From an uncultured Pseudomonadota bacterium (GTDB taxonomy: Bacteria > Pseudomonadota > Gammaproteobacteria > Burkholderiales > Eutrophovitaceae): a DNA stretch of 64,000 bases. The DNA is taken from assembly GCA_937983055.1 (NCBI GenBank), contig CALJLA010000068.1, positions 1 through 64,000 of the forward strand. Reading direction: 5' to 3'. Both the position numbers and the translations under genes were made by a program. Positions within the stretch are counted from its first letter, which is position 1. Each line of letters begins with the position of its first letter. Below the pieces are notes generated by a model that saw only the letters and a program-made list of their open reading frames with translations, was not told the origin of the DNA and searched no databases. This document shows, piece by piece, positions 45,091 to 53,194 of this stretch.

Positions 45091-46395
45091 ATGGAATCGA
45101 GCAACGACTACAAATCCGGCAGCCTGACGCTGACTGCGACGGTGGCAATGGGTACCGGGGTCATGATCGGTGCGGGCATCTTCGCGCTAACCGGACAGGT
45201 CGCGGAGTACGCGGGACCCATGTTCCCGCTGGCATTTTTGCTCGCTGCGGTTATCAGTGCCTTCAGCGCCTACACCTATATAAAGGTAACGAGCAAGTAT
45301 CCGTCCGCCGGCGGCATCGCGATGATCCTGCAAAAAGCCTACGGCAAGACCATGATGACCGGCGCCTGCGCCCTGCTGATGGCATTCTCGATGATCATCA
45401 ACGAGAGCCTGGTCGCTCGAACCTTCGGTACCTATACCCTGCAGCTCTTCGACGCGGGAGATCAGGCATGGCTGGTTCCCTTGCTGGCCGTCGGCCTGAT
45501 CGTCGTCGCGTTCCTGATCAATATCGCCGGCAATCGCCTGATCGGCGCGGTATCCAAGGTCACGGCAGCAATCAAGATCCTGGGCATCGTCGGGTTCGCG
45601 GCGGCAGCCTTGTGGGCCGCGGGCTTCACATTTGAGCCGGCAACGACGGGCGTCGTTGACGACACGTCGGCAACAGGATTTCTCGCCGGCGTTGCCCTCG
45701 CGATTCTCGCGTACAAGGGCTTTACAACAATCACTAACAGTGGCGGCGAAGTCGTCGAGCCGCACAAGAATGTCGGTCGAGCAATAATGATATCGCTCGG
45801 AATCTGCGTCGCTGTTTACATGCTTGTAGCGTTCGGCGTGGGTTCTACGCTGACAATCGACGAGATCGTGCGAGCGAAGGACTATTCGCTCGCCGAAGCA
45901 GCACGCCCAGCACTCGGTGACAATGGCGTCTGGTTCACGGTGGCCATTGCCATCATCGCCACCAGCTCGGGTCTGCTGGCGAGCGTTTTTGCGGTGTCGC
46001 GAATGCTCGCGATGCTGACGAATATGAATATCATTCCGCACCGGCATTTCGGCATGCCGGGCGGCATCCAGAAGCACACGCTGGTATATACCGTGGTACT
46101 TGCCGCTGTGCTGGCGGCGTTCTTCGATCTGAGCCGGATCGCGTCGCTCGGTGCGATTTATTACCTCGTCATGGACATCGCTGTTCACTGGGGCGTCTGG
46201 CGTCACCTTCGGGACGACGTCGGTGCCCGTGCCTGGGTGCTGATTGTCGCGATGCTTCTCGATGCACTGGCCCTGGTTGCCTTCCTGGTCATCAAGGGAG
46301 GAGCGGACCCGCTGATCGTTGGCATAGCCGCTGGTTCGATCGCCCTTATATTCGGATTTGAAAAATACTACCTGGCGAGGCGGCGCGGGCAGTGA
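45091..46395 (+). CDS. APC-superfamily permease, copy 2
   Basis: A 434-residue permease with about 12 membrane segments and GTGVMIGAGIFALTGQVAEYAG at the start. It resembles the copy at 32674 throughout, including PSAGGIAMIL and GFTTITNSGGEV, differing mainly at the extreme C terminus. Both copies belong to copper clusters. It lies 21 bp after copA and is probably in the cueR-copA transcript. Substrate unknown. Confidence 0.86.
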   Translation: MESSNDYKSGSLTLTATVAMGTGVMIGAGIFALTGQVAEYAGPMFPLAFLLAAVISAFSAYTYIKVTSKYPSAGGIAMILQKAYGKTMMTGACALLMAFSMIINESLVARTFGTYTLQLFDAGDQAWLVPLLAVGLIVVAFLINIAGNRLIGAVSKVTAAIKILGIVGFAAAALWAAGFTFEPATTGVVDDTSATGFLAGVALAILAYKGFTTITNSGGEVVEPHKNVGRAIMISLGICVAVYMLVAFGVGSTLTIDEIVRAKDYSLAEAARPALGDNGVWFTVAIAIIATSSGLLASVFAVSRMLAMLTNMNIIPHRHFGMPGGIQKHTLVYTVVLAAVLAAFFDLSRIASLGAIYYLVMDIAVHWGVWRHLRDDVGARAWVLIVAMLLDALALVAFLVIKGGADPLIVGIAAGSIALIFGFEKYYLARRRGQ

Positions 46396-46486
46396 AATCA
46401 ATGATATACAAACTGTGTAAAATGCCAGGAAGAATTCGTAAGCACCCCGTTTGTGCTCTGCAATCGAAAGAGCTAGCCTTATAGCA

Positions 46487-46912
46487 ATGATGCGAGCGCG
46501 AAAATCCATTGCCGGCCTGTTCGCCATAGTCCTCGTCTTGTCTGCTTGGACCGGGGCAGGGGCTATGTGCGAAATGGATGCGGCGCTGACCACCGCGTCC
46601 GCCTCCGCAAGTACGGATGCCCACGCGCATCACGCCACCAACACGGCTTCGCAAGATCACCAGGGCATGGATCACAGCAAACATCTCGCTGCTAGCGGCG
46701 GCGAGGCAGAACAGGGATCCTCGGTCGAGTGCCCGTGTTGCGGCAGTTGCGCCTCGATGTGTGTACTTTCGAGCGGCAGCCCGATCGTAACGTCGGTCGC
46801 TACCGGCCTTTTTTCGGTTGGCGCAGGCGCTGAGCGTTCACCGAAGGCAGATGCGTTTCGGGCTGGCCCGACGCCTCACGCACCCTACCGACCTCCAATT
46901 CTCTCTGCGTAG
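46487..46912 (+). CDS. Small exported His/Cys-rich protein
   Basis: A 141-residue exported protein: signal (KSIAGLFAIVLVLSAWTGAGA), a His-rich linker (DAHAHHATNTASQDHQGMDHS), and a cysteine-rich block (VECPCCGSCASMC) before a proline-rich tail. The layout resembles the protein at 28433. The cysteine block is a plausible metal site. ATG 46487 (followed by a second ATG) has no strong ribosome site. It lies between the permease and the cytochrome c genes. Confidence 0.65.
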   Translation: MMRARKSIAGLFAIVLVLSAWTGAGAMCEMDAALTTASASASTDAHAHHATNTASQDHQGMDHSKHLAASGGEAEQGSSVECPCCGSCASMCVLSSGSPIVTSVATGLFSVGAGAERSPKADAFRAGPTPHAPYRPPILSA

Positions 46913-46937
46913 TTAAGCCGCCCTCCGGGGCCGGCTG

Positions 46938-46967
46938 GCCGTTCATCGTTTGATAACGATGAATGGT
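46938..46967 (+). repeat. Long hairpin in the leader of the second cytochrome c gene
   Basis: TTCATCGTT (46942-46950), loop TGAT, AACGATGAA (46955-46963); the stem extends outward with two G-U wobbles and two G-C pairs. It lies 70 bp upstream of the cytochrome c start and could be the terminator of the preceding gene, an operator, or an mRNA structure. Confidence 0.45.
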
Positions 46968-47036
46968 CGTGGGTTCTCGCATTCGACTCCGGCCGAATGC
47001 GAATCAGCGACACCATTTAACTCTCAGAGATTTGCC

Positions 47037-47720
47037 ATGAAAACTCTACTCAAGCTCGCCGCCGTGCTGGTGATCGGTGTCGTCGGCATTATCGCGTTCG
47101 CGTATTCCGGCCTTTACGATGTCAGCGCAAGCGCACCGCATAGCGGCGCAGTCCACTGGCTGCTGTCGACGACCTCCCATGCATCCATCGAACGGCGTGC
47201 AAGGAAAATCGATGTGCCCGACCTGAGCGATGAGTCACTCGTTCGTGCGGGCGTAAACGACTTCGAAGCCATGTGCGTCGGCTGCCATGGCGCGCCGGGC
47301 AAGGCCGCCGAAGCTATGGGCCAGGGCCTCAATCCACCGGCGCCGGATCTCGCCGAGTCGGCTGCGCGCATGACCCCGGCGGAATTGTTCCAGGTGACGA
47401 AGCACGGCATCCGGATGACCGGCATGCCGGCCTGGGGCGCGACACACGACGACGATGCGATCTGGCCCGTGGTTGCATTCATGACCCGGCTCCCGACACT
47501 CGACGCTGACGAATACGACGCGTTTTTGGCTAGCGCTGCCGGCATGGGCCACCACGCGGGTGACGAGCACGGCGCCGGTGCTCATGACCACGCAATGGAA
47601 CCCGCGTCCGGGCAGGCTGACAAAGCCGTTGAGCACGACCACAGCACGCACTCGCATGGTGACGATCCACCACAACCCGACGCAGACGAATCCCATGACG
47701 GCCACGATCATGAGCACTGA
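47037..47720 (+). CDS. Membrane-anchored cytochrome c with His-rich tail, copy 2
   Basis: A 227-residue protein like the one at 38198: anchor (3-22), Cys80-Val-Gly-Cys83-His84 heme site, RMTGMPAWG, and a tail rich in His, Asp and Glu (GDEHGAGAHDHAMEP, SHDGHDHEH). The two are nearly superimposable through residue 165. The start follows the pattern of the first copy. Its stop overlaps the TolC-like gene by 11 bp, so they are cotranscribed. Confidence 0.86.
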   Translation: MKTLLKLAAVLVIGVVGIIAFAYSGLYDVSASAPHSGAVHWLLSTTSHASIERRARKIDVPDLSDESLVRAGVNDFEAMCVGCHGAPGKAAEAMGQGLNPPAPDLAESAARMTPAELFQVTKHGIRMTGMPAWGATHDDDAIWPVVAFMTRLPTLDADEYDAFLASAAGMGHHAGDEHGAGAHDHAMEPASGQADKAVEHDHSTHSHGDDPPQPDADESHDGHDHEH

Positions 47721-49389
47721 ATTGCGCAACGACATTTCTGCAGAGCGCCGTCCCCTGGCGCGTGAATCGCAACGGACCGGTGTGCGATTCCGGCGCCCGT
47801 TCGCATTGGTTGCGGTCGTACTGCTCGGCGGCTGTAGCAGCATCCCGGCAGACCTGGGACGCGGCGAGGTCAACGAACTGGTTACGGCACGCGGCCAGCC
47901 CGTCGATGCGAGAACCGACGAATTGCTCGCGAGATTGACGTCAGCCCCTTTGTCGGCGGAGAGCGCGATCCGCATTGCGCTCATCAACAATCCGGAGCTG
48001 CAGGCCAGTTATGCAAGCCTCGGTTTCGCTGCAGCCGACGTGTACGAAGCCGGCCGCATAAGAAACCCGATCCTGAGTGGCGTATTCCTGGATACGAACG
48101 CCGCCGGCGAGCGGGACCAGGTAACGTATGGCCTGGTCGTGTCGTTCACCGACCTGATCACGCTGCCGGCACGCAAGCGCCTGTCGCGCGGCGCATTCGC
48201 GGCGATGAAGCACCGGGTTGGCGCCGATGTGCTCGGCGTGTCGGCGGCTGCCGAGAAGGTTTATTACGACTACGTCGGCGCACAGCAGGTGGCAGCCCTC
48301 AGGGCCCAGATCGCCAAAGCCGGCGAACTTTCCGCACGGCTGGCGCAGCGATTCTTCGATGCCGGCAATCTTGCGCCACGCGAGTTGGCGATGGAGCGAG
48401 CGACGGCGTCGGAGGCGCGACTGAACGCGCTGGAGGCGGCCAAAGCATCCTTCGCTGCGAGGACCGCCCTGGCAACCGTGCTGGGGTTGTCGGTCGGCGA
48501 GCCCTGGACGGCACCGGCGGCATTGCGGTTGCCGGTCGCCACCGAAGACGATCTCGATGAGTTGCTGGCGCTCGCCCGTAATTCCCGGCTCGACCTTGCT
48601 GCCGCACACACGAATGCCGATGTACTGGCGGATCGCCTCGGCGTCGTGAACTGGACCCGATGGCTGGGCGATCTCGACGTCGGTTTCGAGCGCGAGCGGG
48701 ACACTGACGGCTCGCGGCTTTCGGGTCCTACGGTCGACTGGGAGGTACCGATCTTCAACCAGCATCGCGACGCACTGCTGCGAGCCGACGCGGAATTACA
48801 GGTAGCAGTCAGCAACGTGCGTCGCGTGACACTCGACGTCGACAACAGTGTGCGCCTTGCACACGCAGCGCTGCAGAACGCGCGCGCAAGAATCGACGAG
48901 TACCGAACGACACTGTTACCGCAACGAGTCGAAACGGTCGCGCGCGCACAAGAGGAAGTGAACTTCATGTTGATTGGCATTTTCGAGCTGATCGCCCTGA
49001 AGCAGGACGAGTATGACGCTTACCAGGGCTATCTCGAAGCCATACGTGACTATTGGCTGGCACGCGCAGAGCTGGCGCTCGCCGTCGGCACGTCACTGCC
49101 GAGTGCGGCCAGCATCGGCGACGAACGCATCGACGTGGAGGAATTCGTCCGGCCGGCAGAGAGCGGCGGTGATCACACTGGACATGGCGGCATGCACGAC
49201 GACATGGCAATGCCGGAGAACGGCGAAAAAGAGTCGGCCATGCCGATGGATCATTCCGGTCACCGGATGAATAAGGACGACGGCGCGCACCAGTCGCCGC
49301 AGCACGAAAAGCCGAAAGACAACCGACCCGACCCGGGCAGTAGCGCAGATCAAAATCAGCACGAGCACGATCACGGAGGTGCACAATGA
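47710..49389 (+). CDS. TolC-type outer-membrane lipoprotein with Met/His-rich tail
   Basis: A 559-residue protein of the TolC/outer-membrane-factor family: lipoprotein-type signal ending VLLGGCSSIP, paired alpha-helical repeats (ALINNPELQASYASLGFAAADVYEAGRIRNP typical of NodT-like factors), and a C-terminal tail of about 80 residues rich in His, Met and Asp (HTGHGGMHDDMAMPENG). Such tails in copper clusters bind metal. It probably forms the outer-membrane channel for copper export, but no inner-membrane RND pump or adaptor is nearby. It overlaps the cytochrome c and the multicopper oxidase genes. Confidence 0.8.
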   Translation: MSTELRNDISAERRPLARESQRTGVRFRRPFALVAVVLLGGCSSIPADLGRGEVNELVTARGQPVDARTDELLARLTSAPLSAESAIRIALINNPELQASYASLGFAAADVYEAGRIRNPILSGVFLDTNAAGERDQVTYGLVVSFTDLITLPARKRLSRGAFAAMKHRVGADVLGVSAAAEKVYYDYVGAQQVAALRAQIAKAGELSARLAQRFFDAGNLAPRELAMERATASEARLNALEAAKASFAARTALATVLGLSVGEPWTAPAALRLPVATEDDLDELLALARNSRLDLAAAHTNADVLADRLGVVNWTRWLGDLDVGFERERDTDGSRLSGPTVDWEVPIFNQHRDALLRADAELQVAVSNVRRVTLDVDNSVRLAHAALQNARARIDEYRTTLLPQRVETVARAQEEVNFMLIGIFELIALKQDEYDAYQGYLEAIRDYWLARAELALAVGTSLPSAASIGDERIDVEEFVRPAESGGDHTGHGGMHDDMAMPENGEKESAMPMDHSGHRMNKDDGAHQSPQHEKPKDNRPDPGSSADQNQHEHDHGGAQ

Positions 49390-50687
49390 CTTCACGACGC
49401 GAGTTCCTTGGGTACACGGGCGCTGTCGCGACCGCAGTGGGTACGGTAGCCAACGGGGTAAACGCCCAGGAAGCGCCGCGGGCTCCGGTGGCAGGAAACA
49501 GTTCCTCGTATCGGCCTGTGAGAACCCTCAACGGCTGGACGCTGCCATACACGATGAAAAACGGCGTAAAAGAGTTTCACCTGGTCGCCGAGGAGGTCGA
49601 GCACGAGTTCGCGCCGGGCAGCCGCGCCAAGTGCTGGGGTTATAACGGCACGACGCCGGGCCCGACGATCGAGGCTGTCGAGGGCGACCGGGTGCGCATA
49701 CTCGTTACGAACAATCTGAAGGAGCACACGACCATACACTGGCACGGCCTGATCCTGCCGAGCGGGATGGACGGAGTCGGCGGCCTTAACCAGCCGCACA
49801 TCAATCCGGGGGAGACCTTCGCCTACGAGTTCACGCTGAAGCAACACGGCAGCCACATGTATCACCCGCACGCGGACGAAATGGTGCAGATGGCTGTCGG
49901 CATGATGGGCATGTTTATCATTCACCCGAAGAACGGCGAAGCGGTACCTGTCGATCGCGACTACTGTTTCCTGCTGCACAACTGGGCAATGCACCCGGGT
50001 ACGTACCGGCCGGACCCTGCGATCATGCAGGACTTCGATCTATGGACGTTCAACAGCAAGGTTTTTCCGGCTATTGACCCGGTGGTCGCCCGCACCGGCG
50101 AGCGTGTGCGGGTGCGCATGGCCAACCTGTCGATGTGGAACCACCCGATACACATGCACGGCGTGCAGTACTGGGTGACCGGGTCCGACGGAGGGCGCTG
50201 GCCGAGAAGCCAGTGGCGCACGGAAACGACGGAAATCGTCGGCGTCGGCCAGATTCGCGACATCGAGTTCGTCGCGGTGCCGGGCGACTGGGCGTTCCAC
50301 TGCCACATGGCGCACCACACGATGAATGCGATGGGCCACGACGTCCCGAACCCGATCGGCGTCGACCAGCGCGGTATAGAAAACGAGATCAAGAAGATTC
50401 TGCCGGGCTACCTAGCGATGGGCGAATACGGCATGGCCGAACACCAGGACCACATCGACATGGGTCATCACGGCGGCCCGCGAAACACGCTGCCGATGAT
50501 GACCGGCAAAGGTCCGTACGGAAATATCGAAATGGGCGGCATGTTCACGACCGTCAAGGTCCGCGACAACCTGGCGCGCAACGATTTCAGTGACCCGGGC
50601 TGGTATGAACCGCCACAGGGAACAGTTGCGTACCGTATCAGCGAGGACCCGGAGTTTGGAACACCACACCGGCGGAAGCCGGCCTGA
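49386..50687 (+). CDS. Multicopper oxidase, copper-resistance type
   Basis: A 433-residue Tat-exported oxidase (SRREFLG at 3-9). Motifs are HWHGL, HPHADE, HPIHMHG and HCHMAHHTM, the four His pairs of the type 1, 2 and 3 copper sites. Compared with CopA at 29837 it is shorter by about 165 residues and lacks the Met-rich insert. ATG 49386 overlaps the preceding TGA. It presumably oxidises Cu(I) in the periplasm alongside the cytochrome and TolC-like proteins. Confidence 0.88.
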   Translation: MTSRREFLGYTGAVATAVGTVANGVNAQEAPRAPVAGNSSSYRPVRTLNGWTLPYTMKNGVKEFHLVAEEVEHEFAPGSRAKCWGYNGTTPGPTIEAVEGDRVRILVTNNLKEHTTIHWHGLILPSGMDGVGGLNQPHINPGETFAYEFTLKQHGSHMYHPHADEMVQMAVGMMGMFIIHPKNGEAVPVDRDYCFLLHNWAMHPGTYRPDPAIMQDFDLWTFNSKVFPAIDPVVARTGERVRVRMANLSMWNHPIHMHGVQYWVTGSDGGRWPRSQWRTETTEIVGVGQIRDIEFVAVPGDWAFHCHMAHHTMNAMGHDVPNPIGVDQRGIENEIKKILPGYLAMGEYGMAEHQDHIDMGHHGGPRNTLPMMTGKGPYGNIEMGGMFTTVKVRDNLARNDFSDPGWYEPPQGTVAYRISEDPEFGTPHRRKPA

Positions 50688-50758
50688 TGAATTGGGTGCC
50701 GAAAAACCCAACTGGATTGGGGAGCCGATGCCCGGTTTCAAGACAAGCGAGGTGAACT

Positions 50759-51271
50759 ATGAACAAGATGTACGCACGTAGATTATCGAATTACTTGGCA
50801 ACGCTGGTACTCGTCCCGTGCTTGTTTGTGTCGGCTGAACTGCGGGCCGATTCCACGGACGAGTCACGCATCGTCGAGATCATCGATGCGATAGAGCGGG
50901 GCTGGGAGACCGCGGACGGTACGCCGTTTCGGGAGCATTTTCTCGATTTCGATGGCGCCCGATACATAGAAAGCGGCGGCCAGAACGCCGGCCTGAGCGA
51001 TCTCATCGACAATCATGTCGAACCGGAAGGCGACGCGCTCGATTCGCTGGAGCTGAACTTTTCGAACATCGAGGTGCATTGGGAGGGGCCCTTCGCCTGG
51101 GCTGTCGCCGATACGGAAGTGATCGCCGTCGTCAAAGCCGACAAGCGGCGCATTCACAATCGTGGCTATCAGACATTTCTGTTTCGTGCCGTCGACGACG
51201 ACTGGAAGGTAATTCACACGCACAGCTCGTCGCGACCGGTCAAAAAAGAGGGCGACAATCATGAACACTGA
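50759..51271 (+). CDS. Exported NTF2-like (SnoaL-type) protein
   Basis: A 170-residue protein with an N-terminal signal (about 10-31) and an NTF2-like fold: VEIIDAIERGWETADGTPFREHFLDFDGARYIESGG, then WEGPFAWAVADTEVIA and WKVIHTHSSSRP. Such domains often bind small ligands or act as stabilisers; function unknown. The C terminus ends GDNHEH, a short His motif shared with the neighbouring cytochrome tails. ATG 50759 has AGCGAGG upstream. Last gene of the second copper cluster. Confidence 0.72.
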   Translation: MNKMYARRLSNYLATLVLVPCLFVSAELRADSTDESRIVEIIDAIERGWETADGTPFREHFLDFDGARYIESGGQNAGLSDLIDNHVEPEGDALDSLELNFSNIEVHWEGPFAWAVADTEVIAVVKADKRRIHNRGYQTFLFRAVDDDWKVIHTHSSSRPVKKEGDNHEH

Positions 51272-51349
51272 AGTTCGGCGATATGTGTGACGAGCCTGTT
51301 CGGAACCTAGCCAAGCCGTCGATGCAGCAGAACTCGAGGAGGGCAACGA

Positions 51350-51949
51350 ATGAGAAACAAGCCCAAGCAATTGAGTAGCCCATCCGGGCTGACGGCCGTG
51401 TCGGCCGCCTTCGTGGAACACAGCGCGTTCCTCAGGAAGTACCTGGCGCGCTACTTCTCGGATCGGCAGGATATTGAAGATGTGGCGCAAGAGGCCTATT
51501 TGCGTGCCTACGTCGCCGAGCAGCAAAAGGACATCGAGCAGCCGAAAGCCTTTCTCTTTCGTATCGCGAAGAACGTTGCGCTTACGAAACTGACCAGGAA
51601 GTCAAGACAAATCACCGATTATCTTGAGGAAACGGGCGCTTCGCTGGTTATAGACTGTGAAAGTTCCGCGGAACAGGCGGCGACGGCCGAAGAATCGCTG
51701 GGCCTTTACTGCGAGGCGGTGGCATCGCTGCCAGACAAGTGCAGGCAGGTATACTTGCTGCGCAAAGTCCATGGCCTGGCTCACAAGGAGATTGCGGAAA
51801 GAATGTCCCTGTCGGTAAGTTCAGTGGAGAAGTACCTGCTGCGCGGCGTTCTGGAGTGCCGGGCGTTCGTGCTGGCTCGTGGAGGCGATGAGACATTGGT
51901 AGGCAGGAATCAGGGTGTACCGACCAGGTGCAAGAAGGGTGCGCAATGA
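51350..51949 (+). CDS. ECF sigma factor, FecI-type
   Basis: A 199-residue sigma-70 family protein: region 2 (about 25-90) contains RYFSDRQDIEDVAQEAYLRAYV, and region 4 (about 120-175) contains LPDKCRQVYLLRKVHGLAHKEIAERMSLSVSSVEKYLLRG. FecI-type factors switch on the genes for a specific TonB-dependent receptor when a signal arrives through FecR. Its stop overlaps the FecR gene start (ATGA). Confidence 0.88.
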   Translation: MRNKPKQLSSPSGLTAVSAAFVEHSAFLRKYLARYFSDRQDIEDVAQEAYLRAYVAEQQKDIEQPKAFLFRIAKNVALTKLTRKSRQITDYLEETGASLVIDCESSAEQAATAEESLGLYCEAVASLPDKCRQVYLLRKVHGLAHKEIAERMSLSVSSVEKYLLRGVLECRAFVLARGGDETLVGRNQGVPTRCKKGAQ

Positions 51950-53073
51950 CTGACCGAATTGTCGAGTTTCCCGATCGCCGCGCAATTGCCGAGGAGGCTG
52001 CGACATGGCTGATTCGCCTGGATGCCGACGATGCGCCGACCCAGGTAGACATCGCGGCGCTTCAGGAGTGGCTGAGCCGCAGTCCCGTGCATCGCGAGGA
52101 ACTCCAGAGCCTCGCGGTACTGTGGGAAAAGATGAACGTCCTGACCGAGCTTGCTGTGCCGCTGGCCAGGCCCGCCGGCCAATCGGCGAGCCATACTCGA
52201 TTGTTGTCTGTGCAGGCTGCGCTGGCGTCAGTGGCATTCGTCGCATTTGTGATATCGATCGGGATTGCTGCCCTGTTCTGGCAAAGCACGTCATCTTTTC
52301 ACGAATCGAACGGCCTGTTCGCGACCGCGATCGGCCAGCAGCAGACGACAACACTGTCCGACGGCTCCGTCGTTGTCCTCAATACCGACAGCCAGATCGA
52401 GGTCAACTATCATGCAGAATTCCGCGACATTCGCTTGCTGCGTGGCGAAGCGCATTTTACGGTTGCTGATAACAGCGACCAACCGTTTCGTGTATTCGCC
52501 GGCACCGGCCGGGTGCAGGCGATTGGCACGGCATTCTCTGTGTATCTGAAAGAACAGAGCATTGATGTAACCGTTACGGACGGTCGGGTTTCGTTGGCTA
52601 CACTAAACGAACACCGCGCCGCTAGCGGGTTGTCGACAGTTGTTGATCATGTGGAACCACAGGCGTCAGGATCGGTTGAGACAGAGATCGACGACTACCT
52701 CGAGGCGGTTGTAGCGCTGAGCGCCGGGCAAAGCGCGACGATAAAGACCGGTCCGGACTCCGAATCGAACGCCCGGAGTATTCAGGAAAGCGTGCGGACG
52801 ATCCCATCTCAGGATCTGGCCAAGAAACTGGCGTGGCGCGATGGCATGCTGTCCTTCGCAGGAGATCCACTGGAATTGGTCGTCAGCGAGATCAGCCGAT
52901 ACACGCCAATCACGATCGAAATTGCCGATCCGGCAATCCGTGCAACGCGCATCGGTGGGCAGTTTCCGGTCGGACAGACGGAGGCCATGTTCGACGCGCT
53001 CGAGGCAAATTTCGGGTTGCGTGTTACGCGTTTGAGCCGTGATCGTGTCGTGCTATCTGCCGCAAACGAGTAA
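51946..53073 (+). CDS. FecR-type transmembrane anti-sigma regulator
   Basis: A 375-residue protein with an N-terminal cytoplasmic DUF4880-like part (EEAATWLIRLDADDAPTQVD), one membrane segment (about 88-110), and a periplasmic FecR domain (LSDGSVVVLNTDSQIEVNY onward), ending in an STN-like module (LELVVSEISRYTPITIEIADP). It passes the signal from the STN domain of the receptor to the sigma factor. ATG 51946 overlaps the sigma gene. Confidence 0.87.
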   Translation: MTDRIVEFPDRRAIAEEAATWLIRLDADDAPTQVDIAALQEWLSRSPVHREELQSLAVLWEKMNVLTELAVPLARPAGQSASHTRLLSVQAALASVAFVAFVISIGIAALFWQSTSSFHESNGLFATAIGQQQTTTLSDGSVVVLNTDSQIEVNYHAEFRDIRLLRGEAHFTVADNSDQPFRVFAGTGRVQAIGTAFSVYLKEQSIDVTVTDGRVSLATLNEHRAASGLSTVVDHVEPQASGSVETEIDDYLEAVVALSAGQSATIKTGPDSESNARSIQESVRTIPSQDLAKKLAWRDGMLSFAGDPLELVVSEISRYTPITIEIADPAIRATRIGGQFPVGQTEAMFDALEANFGLRVTRLSRDRVVLSAANE

Positions 53074-53194
53074 CACCGGGTCGTCGAACGATACGGAGCT
53101 GCGTCCGGCTCGCCAGCCGCGGACCTTGTCGCGTCTGCACATCGACGGCTGGCGAACGGTCAAGAACCCTGGTTCCTGGGCTCGCAGAGAAAAA

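Noticed and set aside
45187..46593. A 468-codon minus-strand frame opposite the second APC permease
   Set aside because: Antisense shadow of a membrane protein; no domains and no ribosome site.
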